From NCBI RefSeq assembly GCF_003086295.3, contig NC_092042.1, positions 44,390,137 to 44,454,136 of the forward strand: DNA of 64,000 nt, in the 5' to 3' direction. Under the pieces are notes generated by a model, which ran no database searches, was not told the DNA's origin, and saw only the letters and a program-made list of their open reading frames with translations. Below are positions 20,307 through 31,299 of this stretch, piece by piece. The translations under genes and the position numbers were made by a program. How positions within the stretch are numbered: the first letter of the stretch is position 1; each line of letters starts with the position of its first letter. The DNA is from Arachis hypogaea. Its lineage: Eukaryota > Streptophyta > Magnoliopsida > Fabales > Fabaceae.

Positions 20307-23267
20307 TCATTCCAGCCTCAGTTTTGAGCATTCCTGCTCAAAATTGCTTTCAAGATAATGCTTGATTCTCTGTCCATTAACAATGAACCTTTTGTCAGAA
20401 TCAATATCCTGAAGCTCAACATATCCATATGGTGATACTCCTGTAATCACATACGGACCCCTCCATCGGGATTTAAGTTTTCTTGGAAACAATCTGAGCC
20501 TAGAGTTGAAGAGCAGAACTCTTTGTCCTGGCTCAAAGACTCTGGATGACAACTTCTTGTCATGCCACTTCTTTGCCTTTTCCTTATAAATTTTTGCATT
20601 TTCAAAGGCATTGAGTCTGAACTCCTCTAGCTCATTTAGCTGGAGCAACCTTTTTTCACCAGCTAACTGAGCATCCATGTTTAGGAACCTGGTTGCCCAG
20701 TAGGCTTTATGTTCCAGTTCCACGGGCAGATGACAGGCCTTCCCATACACCAGTTGGTATGGAGAGGTTCCTATAGGAGTCTTGAATGCTGTTCTGTATG
20801 CCCACAGAGCATCATCCAAACTCTTTGCCCAATCCTTTCTTCGGGCCATCACAGTCCGTTCTAGGATTCTTTTTAGCTCTCTGTTAGAGACTTCAGCTTG
20901 CCCATTTGTCTGTGGATGATACGGAGTTGCCACTTTGTGGCTAATTCCATATCTGACCATAGCAGAGTATAGCTGTCTATTGCAGAAATGAGTGCCCCCG
21001 TCACTGATTAGTACTCTGGGAACACCAAACCTGCTGAAGATGTGTTTCTGGAGGAATTTCAGCACGGTCTTGGTATCATTAGTGGGTGTAGCAATTGCTT
21101 CTACCCACTTAGATACATAGTCCACTGCTACCAGAATGTAAGTGTTTGAGTATGATGGTGGGAATGGACCCATGAAGTCAATTCCCCATACAACAAACAA
21201 TTCTATCTCTAATATCCCTTGTTGAGGCATGGCATATCCGTGAGGCAAGTTCCCAGCTCTTTGGCAACTGTCACAGTTACGCACAAACTCTCGGGCATCT
21301 TTATAGAGAGTAGGCCAGTAGGAGCCACATTGGAGGACTTTAGTGGCTGTTCGCTCACTTCCAAAATGTCCTCCATACTGTGATCCATGGCAGTGCCATA
21401 GGATCCTTTGTGCTTCTTCACTGGGTACACATCTGCGGATCATTCCGTCTGCACATCTCTTAAAGAGATATGGCTCATCCCATAGGTAGTACTTGGCATC
21501 TGAAATTAATTTCTTTCTTTGCACTCTACTGTACTCCTGGGGTATGAACCTCACAGCTTTATAGTTTGCAATATCTGCAAACCATGGAGCTTCCTGAATG
21601 GCAAAGAGTTGCTCATCTGGGAAAGTCTCAGAAATCTCAGTAGAAGGGAGGGACGCCCCAGCTACTGGTTCTATTCGGGACAGATGATCAGCTACCTGGT
21701 TCTCTGTCCCTTTTCTGTCTCTTATTTCTATATCAAACTCTTGCAGAAGCAACACCCATCTTATTAGCCTGGGTTTTGAATCCTGCTTTGTGAGTAAGTA
21801 TTTAAGAGCAGCATGGTCAGTGTACACAACCACTTTGGATCCCACTAGATAGGATCTAAACTTGTCAATGGCATAGACCACTGCAAGTAACTCTTTTTCT
21901 GTGGTTGTGTAATTCTTCTGTGCATCATTTAGAACACGGCTGGCATAATAAATGACGTGCAGAAGCTTGTTATGCCTCTGTCCCAACACTGCACCAATGG
22001 CATGGTCACTGGCATCACACATTAGTTCAAATGGCAATGTCCAATCTGGTGCAGAGATGACTGGTGCTGTGACCAGCTTAGCTTTCAGGGTCTCAAATGC
22101 CTGCAGACACTGTGTGTCAAACACAAATGGTGTGTCAGCAGCTAGCAGGTTACTCAAAGGTTTTGCAATTTTCGAAAAATCCTTTATAAACCTTCTGTAG
22201 AATCCTGCATGCCCCAGAAAGCTTCTGATTACCTTAACATTGGCAGGTGGTGGTAATTTTTCAATTACCTCTACCTTTGCCTTATCCACCTCTATTCCCC
22301 TGCTTGAAATTTTGTGTCCAAGGACAATTCCTTCAGTCACCATAAAGTGACATTTCTCCCAGTTTAAAACCAGGTTAGTCTCTTGGCACCTTTTCAGGAC
22401 AAGTGCTAGGTGATTAAGACAGGAGCTGAATGAGTCTCCATATACTGAGAAGTCAACCATGAAGACTTCCAGGAATTTCTCCACCATATCAGAGAAGATG
22501 GATAACATGCATCTCTGAAAGGTTGCAGGAGCATTACACAGACCAAAAGGCATCCTCCTGTAGGCAAACACGCCAGAAGGGCAAGTAAATGCTGTTTTCT
22601 CTTGGTCCTGAGGATCTACTGCAATTTGGTTGTAACCTGAATAGCCATCCAAAAAGCAGTAAAAATTATGACCAGCTAGTCTTTCTAGCATTTGGTCTAT
22701 GAATGGTAAAGGAAAATGATCCTTTCTGGTGGATGTATTGAGCCTTCTGTAGTCAATACACATACGCCACCCTGTGACTGTTCTTGTAGGAACCAGTTCA
22801 TTTTTTTCATTATGAACCACTGTCATGCCTCCCTTTTTGGGGACAACTTGGACAGGGCTCACCCAGAGGCTATCAGAAATAGGATAAATAATCCCAGCCT
22901 CTAGTAATTTAGTGACCTCTTTCTGCACCACCTCCTTCATGGCTGGATTTAGCCTCCTCTGTGGTTGGACCACTGGTTTGGCATTATCCTCCAACAGGAT
23001 CTTGTGCATGCATCTAGCTGGGCTAATGCCCTTAAGATCACTTATGGACCACCCAAGAGCTGTCTTGTGTGTCCTTAGCACTTGAATCAGTGCTTCCTCT
23101 TCCTGTGGATTTAAAGTGGAGCTTATAATCACTGGAAAAGTGTCACCCTCTCCCAGAAATACATACTTCAGGGATGGTGGTAGTGGTTTGAGTTCAGGTT
23201 TGGGAGGCTTATCCTCCTCCTGAGGAATCTTCTTGATCAGGCTGAGCATCCTTGAAGATGTCCTCAA
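20307..23267 (-). CDS. Element B pol: reverse transcriptase, RNase H, integrase
   Basis: Uninterrupted frame of 986 codons. Reverse transcriptase (~residues 85-400) shows [27 protein letters not shown] and [20 protein letters not shown]. Its active site reads FMVDFSVYG, with valine where relatives carry the first catalytic Asp (FMDD), so polymerase activity is probably lost. RNase H follows ([43 protein letters not shown]). Integrase (~640-950) has an HHCC zinc finger ([17 protein letters not shown]) and Asp, Asp, Glu in [16 protein letters not shown] and [10 protein letters not shown], all intact. The ATG start is arbitrary; the N-terminus overlaps the protease frame. No chromodomain is seen. 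Confidence 0.95.
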   Translation of the reverse strand: MRTSSRMLSLIKKIPQEEDKPPKPELKPLPPSLKYVFLGEGDTFPVIISSTLNPQEEEALIQVLRTHKTALGWSISDLKGISPARCMHKILLEDNAKPVVQPQRRLNPAMKEVVQKEVTKLLEAGIIYPISDSLWVSPVQVVPKKGGMTVVHNEKNELVPTRTVTGWRMCIDYRRLNTSTRKDHFPLPFIDQMLERLAGHNFYCFLDGYSGYNQIAVDPQDQEKTAFTCPSGVFAYRRMPFGLCNAPATFQRCMLSIFSDMVEKFLEVFMVDFSVYGDSFSSCLNHLALVLKRCQETNLVLNWEKCHFMVTEGIVLGHKISSRGIEVDKAKVEVIEKLPPPANVKVIRSFLGHAGFYRRFIKDFSKIAKPLSNLLAADTPFVFDTQCLQAFETLKAKLVTAPVISAPDWTLPFELMCDASDHAIGAVLGQRHNKLLHVIYYASRVLNDAQKNYTTTEKELLAVVYAIDKFRSYLVGSKVVVYTDHAALKYLLTKQDSKPRLIRWVLLLQEFDIEIRDRKGTENQVADHLSRIEPVAGASLPSTEISETFPDEQLFAIQEAPWFADIANYKAVRFIPQEYSRVQRKKLISDAKYYLWDEPYLFKRCADGMIRRCVPSEEAQRILWHCHGSQYGGHFGSERTATKVLQCGSYWPTLYKDAREFVRNCDSCQRAGNLPHGYAMPQQGILEIELFVVWGIDFMGPFPPSYSNTYILVAVDYVSKWVEAIATPTNDTKTVLKFLQKHIFSRFGVPRVLISDGGTHFCNRQLYSAMVRYGISHKVATPYHPQTNGQAEVSNRELKRILERTVMARRKDWAKSLDDALWAYRTAFKTPIGTSPYQLVYGKACHLPVELEHKAYWATRFLNMDAQLAGEKRLLQLNELEEFRLNAFENAKIYKEKAKKWHDKKLSSRVFEPGQRVLLFNSRLRLFPRKLKSRWRGPYVITGVSPYGYVELQDIDSDKRFIVNGQRIKHYLESNFEQECSKLRLE

Positions 23268-23784
23268 GCTCTGATTCTAGACTTTCAGTCATATTGATCT
23301 CTTCCACCAGAGAGTCAATAATGTCAGCGCCCATGCAGTCATTTGGTGTGTCTGGATGCTGCATAGCTTTCACAGCATTCAACTTGAACTCATCCTCATT
23401 GACTCTCAGGGTTACTTCCCCTTTTTGTACATCAATGAGGGTTCGTCCAGTTGCTAGGAAAGGTCTTCCTAGAATGAGAGTTGCACTCTTGTGCTCCTCT
23501 ATTTCCAGCACCACAAAGTCAGTTGGAAAGGCGAATGGCCCAACCTTGACAATCATGTCCTCTATTATGCCTGATGGATGTTTAATGGAGCCATCAGCAA
23601 GTTGGAGGCATATCCGGGTTGGTTTGACTTCTTCAGTCAACCCAAGCTTTCTGATAGTGGATGCAGGTATTAGATTGATGCTTGCTCCAAGATCACATAG
23701 GGCTGTCTTGGTGCAAGCACCTTCTAATGTGCATGGTATCATAAAGCTTCCTGGATCTTGAAGCTTTTCTGGTAAGCTTTTCAA
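23209..23784 (-). CDS. Element B aspartic protease frame
   Basis: A 191-codon frame with [12 protein letters not shown] (catalytic Asp; DLGAS replaces the usual DSGAS, normal in Athila-like elements) and [19 protein letters not shown]. It would cut the Gag-Pol polyprotein. The upstream frame is broken near 23818 by an extra A in an A run. Downstream it overlaps pol (23267-23209) in another frame, through an indel or frameshifting; related elements use one frame, so an indel is more likely. Confidence 0.85.
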   Translation of the reverse strand: MKSLPEKLQDPGSFMIPCTLEGACTKTALCDLGASINLIPASTIRKLGLTEEVKPTRICLQLADGSIKHPSGIIEDMIVKVGPFAFPTDFVVLEIEEHKSATLILGRPFLATGRTLIDVQKGEVTLRVNEDEFKLNAVKAMQHPDTPNDCMGADIIDSLVEEINMTESLESELEDIFKDAQPDQEDSSGGG

Positions 23785-23819
23785 AATGACTGCACTGCAT
23801 TCTTTAGTGAGAAATACTT

Positions 23820-25289
23820 TTTTCAGTTTCTCTCCAATCCTTCTTATGACTTAAGATTTCTTTCATGAACTTAGCATAAGAAGGTATTTGCTCAAGTGCC
23901 TCTGCAAACGGAATCTTTATTTCAAGAGTCCTTAGATAGTCTGCAAAGCGGGCAAATTGCTTATCCTGTTCCGCTTGGCGGAGTTTCTAAGGATAAGGCA
24001 TCTTGGCTTTATATTCTTCAACCTTAGATGCTGCAGGTTTATTCCTTACAGAAGTGGTTGAAGAAGCCTTTTTAGAGGGATTACTGTCAGCACTCTCAGG
24101 TGTCTGATCCTCCCTTGGCGTCTGAACGCCAGTATTGGGTGAAGATTGGGCGTTTAACGCCAACTTCTCTCCCTTCTCTGGCGTTTGAACGCCAGAACTG
24201 GGCAGGGAATGGGCGTTTAACGCCAGCTTTCCCCCCTTTTCTGGCGTTTGAACGCCAAAAGTATTCCTCTCTGGGCTCTTACTGTCCTCAGAGGGATTTT
24301 GGACAGTGGTTTGGTTATCCTCTGTCAATTGTTCCTTGTTTGGCTTTTTACTACTTTGAGCAGTGTTATTCAATGTCTTTCCACTCCTCAGTTGAACTGC
24401 TTGGCATTCCTCTGTTATCTGTTTAGATATCTGCTATTTTGCTTGATTCAACTGCAGTTCTATGTTCTTGTTAGCAACTTTAGTTTCATGGAGCATCTCT
24501 TTAAATTCTGCTAACTGTTTTGTCATCAGGAGCAATTGTTGATTAAGCTCAATCATCTGTTCTTGAGGATTAGGATCAGTGGCTACTGCCATGACTTTCT
24601 CTTTTGGGGAGAACTCATTGCTAGAGTACAAATATTGATTTCTAGCAACAGTGTCTATAAGCTCTTGAGCCTCTTCAATTGTCTTCCTCATGTGTATAGA
24701 TCCACCAGCTGAGTGGTCTAAAGACATACATCTGAGCTTTTTCTGTAAGCCCATAGTAGAAGATGTCTAACTGTACCCACTCTGAAAACATTTCAGAGGG
24801 GCATTTTCTTAGCATACCTCTATACCTCTCCCAGGCATTATAAAGGGATTCATTATCCTCTTGTTTAAAGCCTTGGATGTCCAGCCTTAGTTGTGTCATC
24901 CTCTTTGGAGGGTAAAAGTGATTCAGGAATTTGTCTGATAACTGTTTCCATGTCTTTATGCTTGCTGTAGGTTGGTTATTCAACCACCTCTTAGCTTGAT
25001 CTTTTACAGCAAATGGAAACAGTAATAGTCTGTAGACATCCTGATCCACCTCTTTATCACGTACTGTGTCAGCAATTTGTAAGAACTGTGCCAGAAACTC
25101 AGTAGGCTCTTCCTGAGGAAGACCGGAATACTGGCAATTTTGCTGCACTATGATAATGAGTTGAGGGTTTAGCTCAAAGCTGCTTGCTTTGATGGGAGGT
25201 GTACAGATGCTACTTCCATATGCAGCTGTAATGGGGTAAGCATATGACCCCAGAGTCCTTCTGGACTGATCAATCCCACTTAGGTCCAT
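23820..25289 (-). pseudogene. Element B gag, broken by a 4-bp duplication and stops
   Basis: The ATG at 25289 begins MDLSGIDQSRRTLGSYAYP. The capsid core is clear: LLLFPFAVKDQAKRWLNN, WKQLSDKFLNHFYPPKRM, FKQEDNESLYNAWERYRGML and CPSEMFSEWVQLDIFYYGL. A tandem ATGT duplication near 24735 shifts the frame; the next frame carries GGSIHMRKTIEEAQELID and a coiled coil. Stops at 24431-24433 and 23987-23989 replace glutamines. The C-terminal part has three repeats GVQTPEKGxKLALNA (24100-24260) whose DNA is the same palindrome as the noncoding array. No CCHC zinc knuckle is visible, usual for this lineage. Confidence 0.85.
24110..24260 (-). repeat. In-frame palindromic repeats inside gag
   Basis: GGCGTTTGAACGCC and GGGCGTTTAACGCC alternate about five times, encoding GVQTP and LALNA on the minus strand. 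The core motif is the one repeated at 19841-20145 and in the LTR. Confidence 0.9.
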
Positions 25290-25826
25290 AATGGATAAAG
25301 GGAAATGATATGGATTGCAAATAGATAAATTTTGTTGTTTTTTTTTTGAATTGACCGAAAAATTAAAATAAAACAAAAGGAAAATAAAATAAATTTTCGA
25401 AAACTAAAAGAAAATAAGATCAAAGCAAATTGAAAACTAAATCAATTAATTAATTAAAAAGATTTTGAAATTAGCAATTAAAAAGGTATGATTGAAAAAT
25501 TTTTATGAAATAGATTTGATTTTTGAAATGAGGAAAGAGAAAAACAACAAAATGACACCAAACTTAAAATTTTTAGAAAATCAAACACTAATTTTCGAAA
25601 ATTTTAAGGGAAAAACACAAGGAGGACACCAAACTTAGAATTTTTACGGATCAAAAAGGGACTAAAGACATGAAAATTCGAAAATTAGAAGAAAAACAAA
25701 AGCATGCAAGTGACACCAAACTTAAAATATGAAACTATACTCAACTAAAAGACTCTAAACCAACAAAAATAAAACAGTCCTAATCTAAGCAACAAGATAA
25801 GCCGTCAGTTGTCCAAACTCGAACAA
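25290..25826 (-). other. A-rich leader of element B
   Basis: No coding signal is seen. ACACCAAACTTA occurs three times on the plus strand (25555-25566, 25626-25637, 25713-25724), the same motif that borders the 3' LTR and the extra ORF. Confidence 0.7.
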
Positions 25827-25844
25827 TCCCCGGCAACGGCGCCA
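25827..25844 (-). promoter_or_regulatory. Primer binding site of element B, tRNA-Asp type
   Basis: The minus strand reads TGGCGCCGTTGCCGGGGA six bases inside the 5' LTR. It is identical to the family D primer site. Confidence 0.95.
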
Positions 25845-25850
25845 AAAACT

Positions 25851-27372
25851 TGGTGCGCGAAATTGCAATCACACCTTTGCAACCCCGCACAACTAACCAG
25901 CAAGTGCACTGGGTCGTCCAAGTAATACCTTACGTGAGTAAGGGTCGATCCCACGGAGATTGTTGGCTTGAAGCAAGCTACGGTTATCTTGTAAATCTTA
26001 GTCAGGATATCAAAAATTATCAGGGTTGATTGTGAAAAGTAAAAGAACATGAAGTAAGTACTTGTTTTGCAGTAATGGAGAATAGGTTGAGGTTTTGGAG
26101 ATGCTCCATCTTCTGAATCTCTGCTTTCCTACTGTCTTCTTCTTCAAGCACGCAAGGCTCCTTCCATGGCAAGCTGTATGCAAGGGTTTCACCGTTGTCA
26201 GTGGCTACCTCCCATCCTCTCAGTGGAAATGTTCAACGCACCCTGTCACGGCACGGCTATCCATCTGTCGGTTCTCAATCAGGCCGGAATAGAATCCAGT
26301 GATTCTTTTGCGTCTGTCACTAACGCCCCGCCCTCAGGAGTTTGAAGCTCGTCACAGTCATTCAATCATTGAATCCTACTCAGAATACCACAGACAAGGT
26401 TTAGACCTTCCGGATTCTCTTGAATGCCGCCATCAGTTCTAGCTTATACCACGAAGATTCTGATTAAAGAATCCAAGAGATATTTACTTAATCTAAGGTA
26501 GAACGGAGGTGGTTGTCAGGCACACGTTCATAGTTAAGAATGATGATGAGTGTCACGGATCATCACATTCATCCGGTTTAAGAACAAGTAATATCTTAGA
26601 ATGGAAGCAAGCATGATTGAATGAAAAACAGTAGTAATTGCATTAATCCATCAAGACACAGCAGAGCTCCTCACCCCCAACCATGGGGTTTAGAGACTCA
26701 TGCCGTGGAAGGTACACAACGAAACGTGTAAAGTGTCATGAGGTACAGATACAATGTCAAAAGATCCTATTAATAGTAAGCTAGTAACCTAGGGTATACA
26801 GAAATGAGTAAATGACGTAAAAATCCACTTCTGGGTCCACTTAGTGTGTGCTTGGGCTGAGCATTGAAGCTTTCATGTGTAGAGACTTTTTCTGGAGTTA
26901 AACGCCAGCTTTCATGCCAGTTTGGGCGTTTAACTCCAAGTTTTATGCCAGTTCCAGCGTTAAACGCTGGGAATTCTGAAGCTGATTTGCAACGCCTGTT
27001 TGGGCCATCAAATCTCAGGCAAAGTATGAACTATTATACATTGCTGGAAAGCCCAGGATGTCTAATTTCCAACGCCATTGAGAGCGCGCCAATTGGGCTT
27101 CTGTAGCTCCAGAAAATCCACTTCGAGTGCAGGGAGGTCAGAATCCAACAGCATCTGCAGTCCTTTTCAGTCTCTGAATCAGATTTTTGCTCAAGACCCT
27201 CAATTTCAGCCAGAAAATACCTGAAATCACAGAAAAACACACAAACTCATAGTAAAGTCCAGAAAAGTGAATTTTAACTAAAAACTAATAAAAATATACT
27301 AAAAACTAACTAGATCATACTAAAAACATACTAAAAACAATGCCAAAAAGCGTATAAATTATCCGCTCATCA
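25851..27372 (-). repeat. 5' LTR of element B
   Basis: 1522 bp, the same length as the 3' LTR, with about 12 substitutions by eye. Bounded by the primer site on one side and the duplication GGAAG on the other. Confidence 0.95.
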
Positions 27373-27583
27373 GGAAGCAAACTCTATCGCCAGAATCAGG
27401 TGCTACCAACTCATAATTGCCCTCCTGATCCGTACTACTACAAACACGATGATGCTTTCTAAGCGTCGCACAAAATTCTGAATCAACTAAAGAAACACAT
27501 AGCAAGACAAGAGAGTCCAGCCAATCGGACATTCCTTCGGGAACCTCAGAAGACGCCTCGACAATATTTTTTCTAGAAGACAT
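27373..27583 (-). pseudogene. Antisense gene of Retand-like element, 5' part
   Basis: Starts at the ATG at 27583 (MSSRKNIVEASSEVPEGMSD) and runs about 70 codons to element B, where SGDRVCF continues in frame into 15869. A minus-strand TATATA box lies near 27931-27938, about 350 bases upstream, and could serve as its promoter. With the exons at 15286 and 14196 the full product would have been roughly 600 residues. Confidence 0.7.
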
Positions 27584-28523
27584 GGCCAACTAATCCTACA
27601 AAGCAATAAAAATATTGGGTTACTAAAAAGGTAAAGACAACCTAGACGAAATCAAAATAACTCGGACAGCACATTCCAGCGCGGTACAGCAGATAAAAAG
27701 TAAAACTCCAGGACACAACCCAAGGTCCAGAGGCATCCTTTGGAGGCAATCAGGGAATAAAGATTCAGGAAAATCTACAAGACTAAGGTCTCAACAGAAA
27801 CCCTTTCCAAGAAAAACAAATGCGAAGAAGATCAAATGAGTCGACAAAAGAAAAGGCTACAACAGTTCAGAAATCAGCAGTAGCACACAAAGCCATAAAA
27901 GAGCCAAGCCAAGAAAATACACTCAGAAGCATATATAAGGTCAAAAGGGAAAAAGCATGCATCACAGTAATCAACTAGGCGCGATAAAAATTCAAACTTT
28001 CCAACATGCACTCAGTCAAAATCAAAGCTCCAAAGTCAAACACAACACAGCTGAAATAAACGGCGAAGGGAAAGAAAAACCAACCTGAGAAAGGAGAAGA
28101 ATACGCAAGAAGGTTGAAGACGAGGATGTTAGAAATCGCCGTCGAAAGCACTTACGATCACCGAACAAACGTTGCAAGAAGAAACACCAAGAAACGTAAG
28201 TTTTCAAATGAAAACAGAAGGAGAGGAGAACAAGGGAAGTCACAGCAAAAGCAAGTGAGGAGAAAAAACGTTTCTCGAGAGTAAAATTCAAAAATAAAAG
28301 CCAAGAGAAACATAGCATCAAAAACCAATTAATGGGGCATTAAAAACCCTCGCAGTCCTAAAAGCGCGCATTTTCAAAAGGAAGCGAAACATTCTGCATT
28401 CAAAAAAGGAACCCTACAAAGGTAAAATCGACAAAATGCTCGAGTTTGGCTTCACCTGAGAAGGTCAAAGTCCTAAAACTAAGACTTGAACTCCAAATAA
28501 AGACCGAGCTCGAGTAGGGGCAC
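27584..28523 (+). other. Retand-like 3' noncoding region, upstream of the antisense gene
   Basis: No convincing coding signal on either strand. The plus-strand purine-rich GAGTAGGGGCAC directly before the LTR (28512-28523) may be the polypurine tract. On the minus strand it would hold the promoter and leader of the antisense gene. Confidence 0.55.
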
Positions 28524-29003
28524 TGTTCATACCCTGGATCAAGTTGTCCGACTCGGGATGTTCTACAGACAAAGCAACCGACCTCTTCAGGTCAGGACAA
28601 TCCGACCTCTTTCTTGAGAGCTCGGCCAAGTCATCAGAAAAGCCCAAAAAAGGGCCCAAATAGAGGAATACGCCCCAAATCCTAAGGCAACCCAAGCCTA
28701 CAGAGGGAAGGGCGGTTCCCATGAAAGATAAGCTGACCTCACCTAGAAGGTAAGATAAGATAAGATAACTAACTTATCTAAAAAGGTCACGCCTCATCAC
28801 TATAAATACATTGGAGCACCCAGGTATAACTCATACTCTAATTCTACTAAATACCTGCTTAATACCCTTGCTAACTTAAGCATCGGAGTCCCTTGCAGGT
28901 ACCCCCCACCCTCTGGGGATGAAGGATCAGCACCGTCACCAAGTCGGACACAACAGCCCCGACCAGCACAAAAGATCTCGTCCGAGATCGACCTACAGTT
29001 TCA
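28524..29003 (+). repeat. 3' LTR of the Retand-like element
   Basis: 480 bp from TGTTCATACCCTGGATCAAG to CCTACAGTTTCA. TATAAATA at 28801-28808 is a good TATA box, and the sequence before it (AAGATAAGATAAGATAAC) is a short GATA repeat. A polypurine-like tract precedes it. The partner 5' LTR is deleted. Confidence 0.8.
28801..28808 (+). promoter_or_regulatory. TATA box of the Retand-like LTR
   Basis: TATAAATA about 280 bases into the LTR, preceded by GATAAGATAAGATAAC. The position suits an LTR promoter. Confidence 0.6.
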
Positions 29004-29568
29004 GGTAACCCTCGGAACAAGTACCTCTTGAACAAGTGGTTCAATAACATCTATTTTCATACACCCTTCAGAATCATTAGGGTGCTTGAGAGCTTCAAAA
29101 ACATGAAGGACCACCTGTTCTTCATTGACCCTCAGGGTTAATTCACTGTTTTGTACATCAATCAGAGCTCTACCTGTAGCTAAAAAGGGTCTACCAAGTA
29201 TAATAGAGGATTTTACCTCCTCTTCCATGTCTAATATAACAAAATCAACAGGAATGATGAATGGTCCTACTTTAACAAGTAAATCCTCAACAACTCCCAC
29301 AGGTAATTTAATAGAAAGATCAGCAAGTTAAAGAGAAATACGAGTGGGTTTTACCTCCTCAATTTGAAGCTTTTTCATCATTGAAAGTGGCATGAGATTA
29401 ATGCTGGCTCCAAGGTCACATAAAGCTCTCTGAATGGTGACATCTCCAATAGTGTAAGGAATGACAAAGCTCCTTGGGTCTGCCATCTTCTCAGGAAGGT
29501 TGTGTTGAATAATGGCACTGCATTCCTTGGTTAACACCACTCTTTCTTGTTCCTTCCAGTTCCTCTTG
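29004..29568 (-). pseudogene. Element C aspartic protease, broken
   Basis: [39 protein letters not shown] (catalytic Asp), VGPFIIPVDFVILDMEE and [18 protein letters not shown] are colinear with the protease of element B. A stop near 29328 follows EVKPTRISL. The frame ends in the Retand-like LTR at 29003. Confidence 0.85.
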
Positions 29569-29573
29569 TGGGT

Positions 29574-31294
29574 TGATAGGCAAAATTGTGATTTACTCTT
29601 TTCATAACTTGAACAATTCTTAGCAATGGCTCCAAAGACTTGGTGCACACTACTATGGTTCACTTACATTCTTCACAACTTCGCACAACTAACCAACAAG
29701 TGCACTAGGTCGTCCAAGTAATAAACCTTACGTGAGTAAGGGTCGATCCCACGGAGATTGTTGGTATGAAGCAAGCTATGGTCATCTTGTAAATCTCAGT
29801 TAGGCAGATTATAATGGTTATAAAGATTTTCGAAAATTATAATAAATAAAGCATAAAATAAAGATAGAGATACTTATGTAATTCATTGGTAGGAATTTCA
29901 GATAAGTACATAGAGATGCTGTGTTCCTTCTGAATCTCTGCTTTCCTACTGCTTCATCTAGTCATTCTTACTCCTTTCCATGGCAAGCTATATGTAGGGC
30001 GTCACCATTGTCAATGGCTACTTCCCATCCTTTCAGTGAAAATGGTCCTCTACGGTTTCCCACATGGCTAATCAGCTGTTGGTTCTCGATCATGTCAGAA
30101 TAGGATCCATTGATCCTTTTGCGTCTGTCACTATGCCCAACAATCGCGAGTTTGAAGCTTGTCACAGTCATTCAATCCCTGAATCCTACTCGGAATACCA
30201 CAGACAAGGTTTAGACTTTCCGAATTCTTATGAATGCCGCCAATGGATTCTAGCTTATACCACGAAGACTCTGATCTCATAGAATGGAAGGCTCGGTTGA
30301 CAGGCGAGGGTGACCATGCGTCGTGCATCAGGAATCCAAGAGATATACACTCTAGCTCTCGCTTGTAGAATGGAGGTGGTTGTCAGGAACGCATTCATAA
30401 GGACGGATGATGATGAGTGTCACGGATCATCACATCCATCTGGTTGAAGTACGAGTGATATCTTAGAACAAGAATAAGCGGAATTGAATAGAAAACAATA
30501 ATACTTTGCATTAAAACTCGAGGTACAGCAGAGCTCCACACCTTAATCTATGGTCTGTAGAAACTCCACCGTTGAAAATACATAAGTGATCAAGGTTCAT
30601 GCATGGCCGAATAGCCAGCCCCCAAATTCTAAGAACTAAACGTCCAAAGATAGATACCAAGATGTCTAATACAATAGTAAAATGTCCTATTTATACTAGA
30701 CTAGTTACTAGGGTTTACAAAAATAAGTCTAAATCCAGAAATCCACTTTCGGGGCCCACTTTGGTGTGTGCTTGGGCTAAGCTTGAGCTTTACACGTGCA
30801 GAGACTTCTCTTGGAGTTAAACGCCAAGTTGTAACGTGTTTTTGGCGTTTAACTCTAGTTTGTGACGTGTTTCTGGCGTTTTACTCTAGAATGCAGCATG
30901 GAACTGGCGTTGAACGCCAGTTTGCGTCATCTAAGCTCAAACAAAGTATAAATCATTATATATTGCTGGAAAGCTCTGGATGTCCACTTTCCAACGCCGT
31001 TGAGAGCACGCCATTTGAAGTTCTGTAGCTCTAGAAAATCCATTTCGAGTGTAGAGAGGTCAGAATCCAATAGCATCAGCAATCCTTTGTTAGCCTGAAT
31101 CAGATTTTTGCTCAGGTCTCTCAATTTCAGCCAAAAAATACATGAAATCACAGAAAAACACACAAACTCATAGTAAAGTCCAGAAATATGAATTTTGCAT
31201 AAAAACTAATAAAAACATCCCTAAAAGTAGCTAGATCCTACTAAAAACTACCTAAAAAACAATGCCAAAAAGCGTATAAATTATCCGCTCATCA
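29574..31294 (-). mobile_element. Solo LTR related to element B, with a 67-bp U5-side extension
   Basis: Flanked by TGGGT (29569-29573 and 31295-31299). Joining the flanks restores the gag-protease frame (ELLT then HKRNWKEQ), so the boundaries are firm. The minus strand begins TGATGAGCGG like element B's LTR. Its B-like end ...GTGCACCA is at 29641, but the insertion continues 67 bases further, through a decayed primer-site-like stretch, to end in CTATCA. It contains GTTAAACGCC-type palindromes (30810-30930) and the GGAAAG module (30945-31050). Confidence 0.85.
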
Positions 31295-31299
31295 TGGGT

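Larger units (their letters stand above)
15870..27372 (-). mobile_element. Complete Athila-like Ty3/gypsy element B
   Basis: An 11,503-bp element bounded by 5-bp duplications GGAAG (15865-15869 and 27373-27377) and two LTRs of 1522 bp each. On the minus strand the order is 5' LTR (27372-25851), tRNA-Asp primer site, A-rich leader, gag, protease, pol, a hairpin array, an extra ORF and the 3' LTR (17391-15870). The LTRs differ at about 12 positions by eye (~0.8%), so the insertion is recent. Gag, protease and the extra ORF are nonetheless broken, and reverse transcriptase has a damaged active site; this copy is probably defective and may have moved using enzymes in trans. Confidence 0.95.
9070..29003 (+). 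mobile_element. Tat/Retand-like Ty3/gypsy element, 5' half deleted
   Basis: The element starts inside the protease and runs through reverse transcriptase, two RNase H domains, integrase, a 3' tandem array, an antisense gene and a 480-bp 3' LTR (28524-29003). The second RNase H after the first, the satellite-like 3' array and the antisense gene are hallmarks of the Tat lineage. Element B (15870-27372) is inserted in the antisense gene; without it about 8.4 kb remains. The 5' LTR, primer site, gag and most of the protease are gone. Confidence 0.85.

Noticed and set aside
23209..23267. Programmed frameshift between protease and pol of element B
   Set aside because: No clear slippery site seen; with several other indels in this copy, a mutation is more likely.
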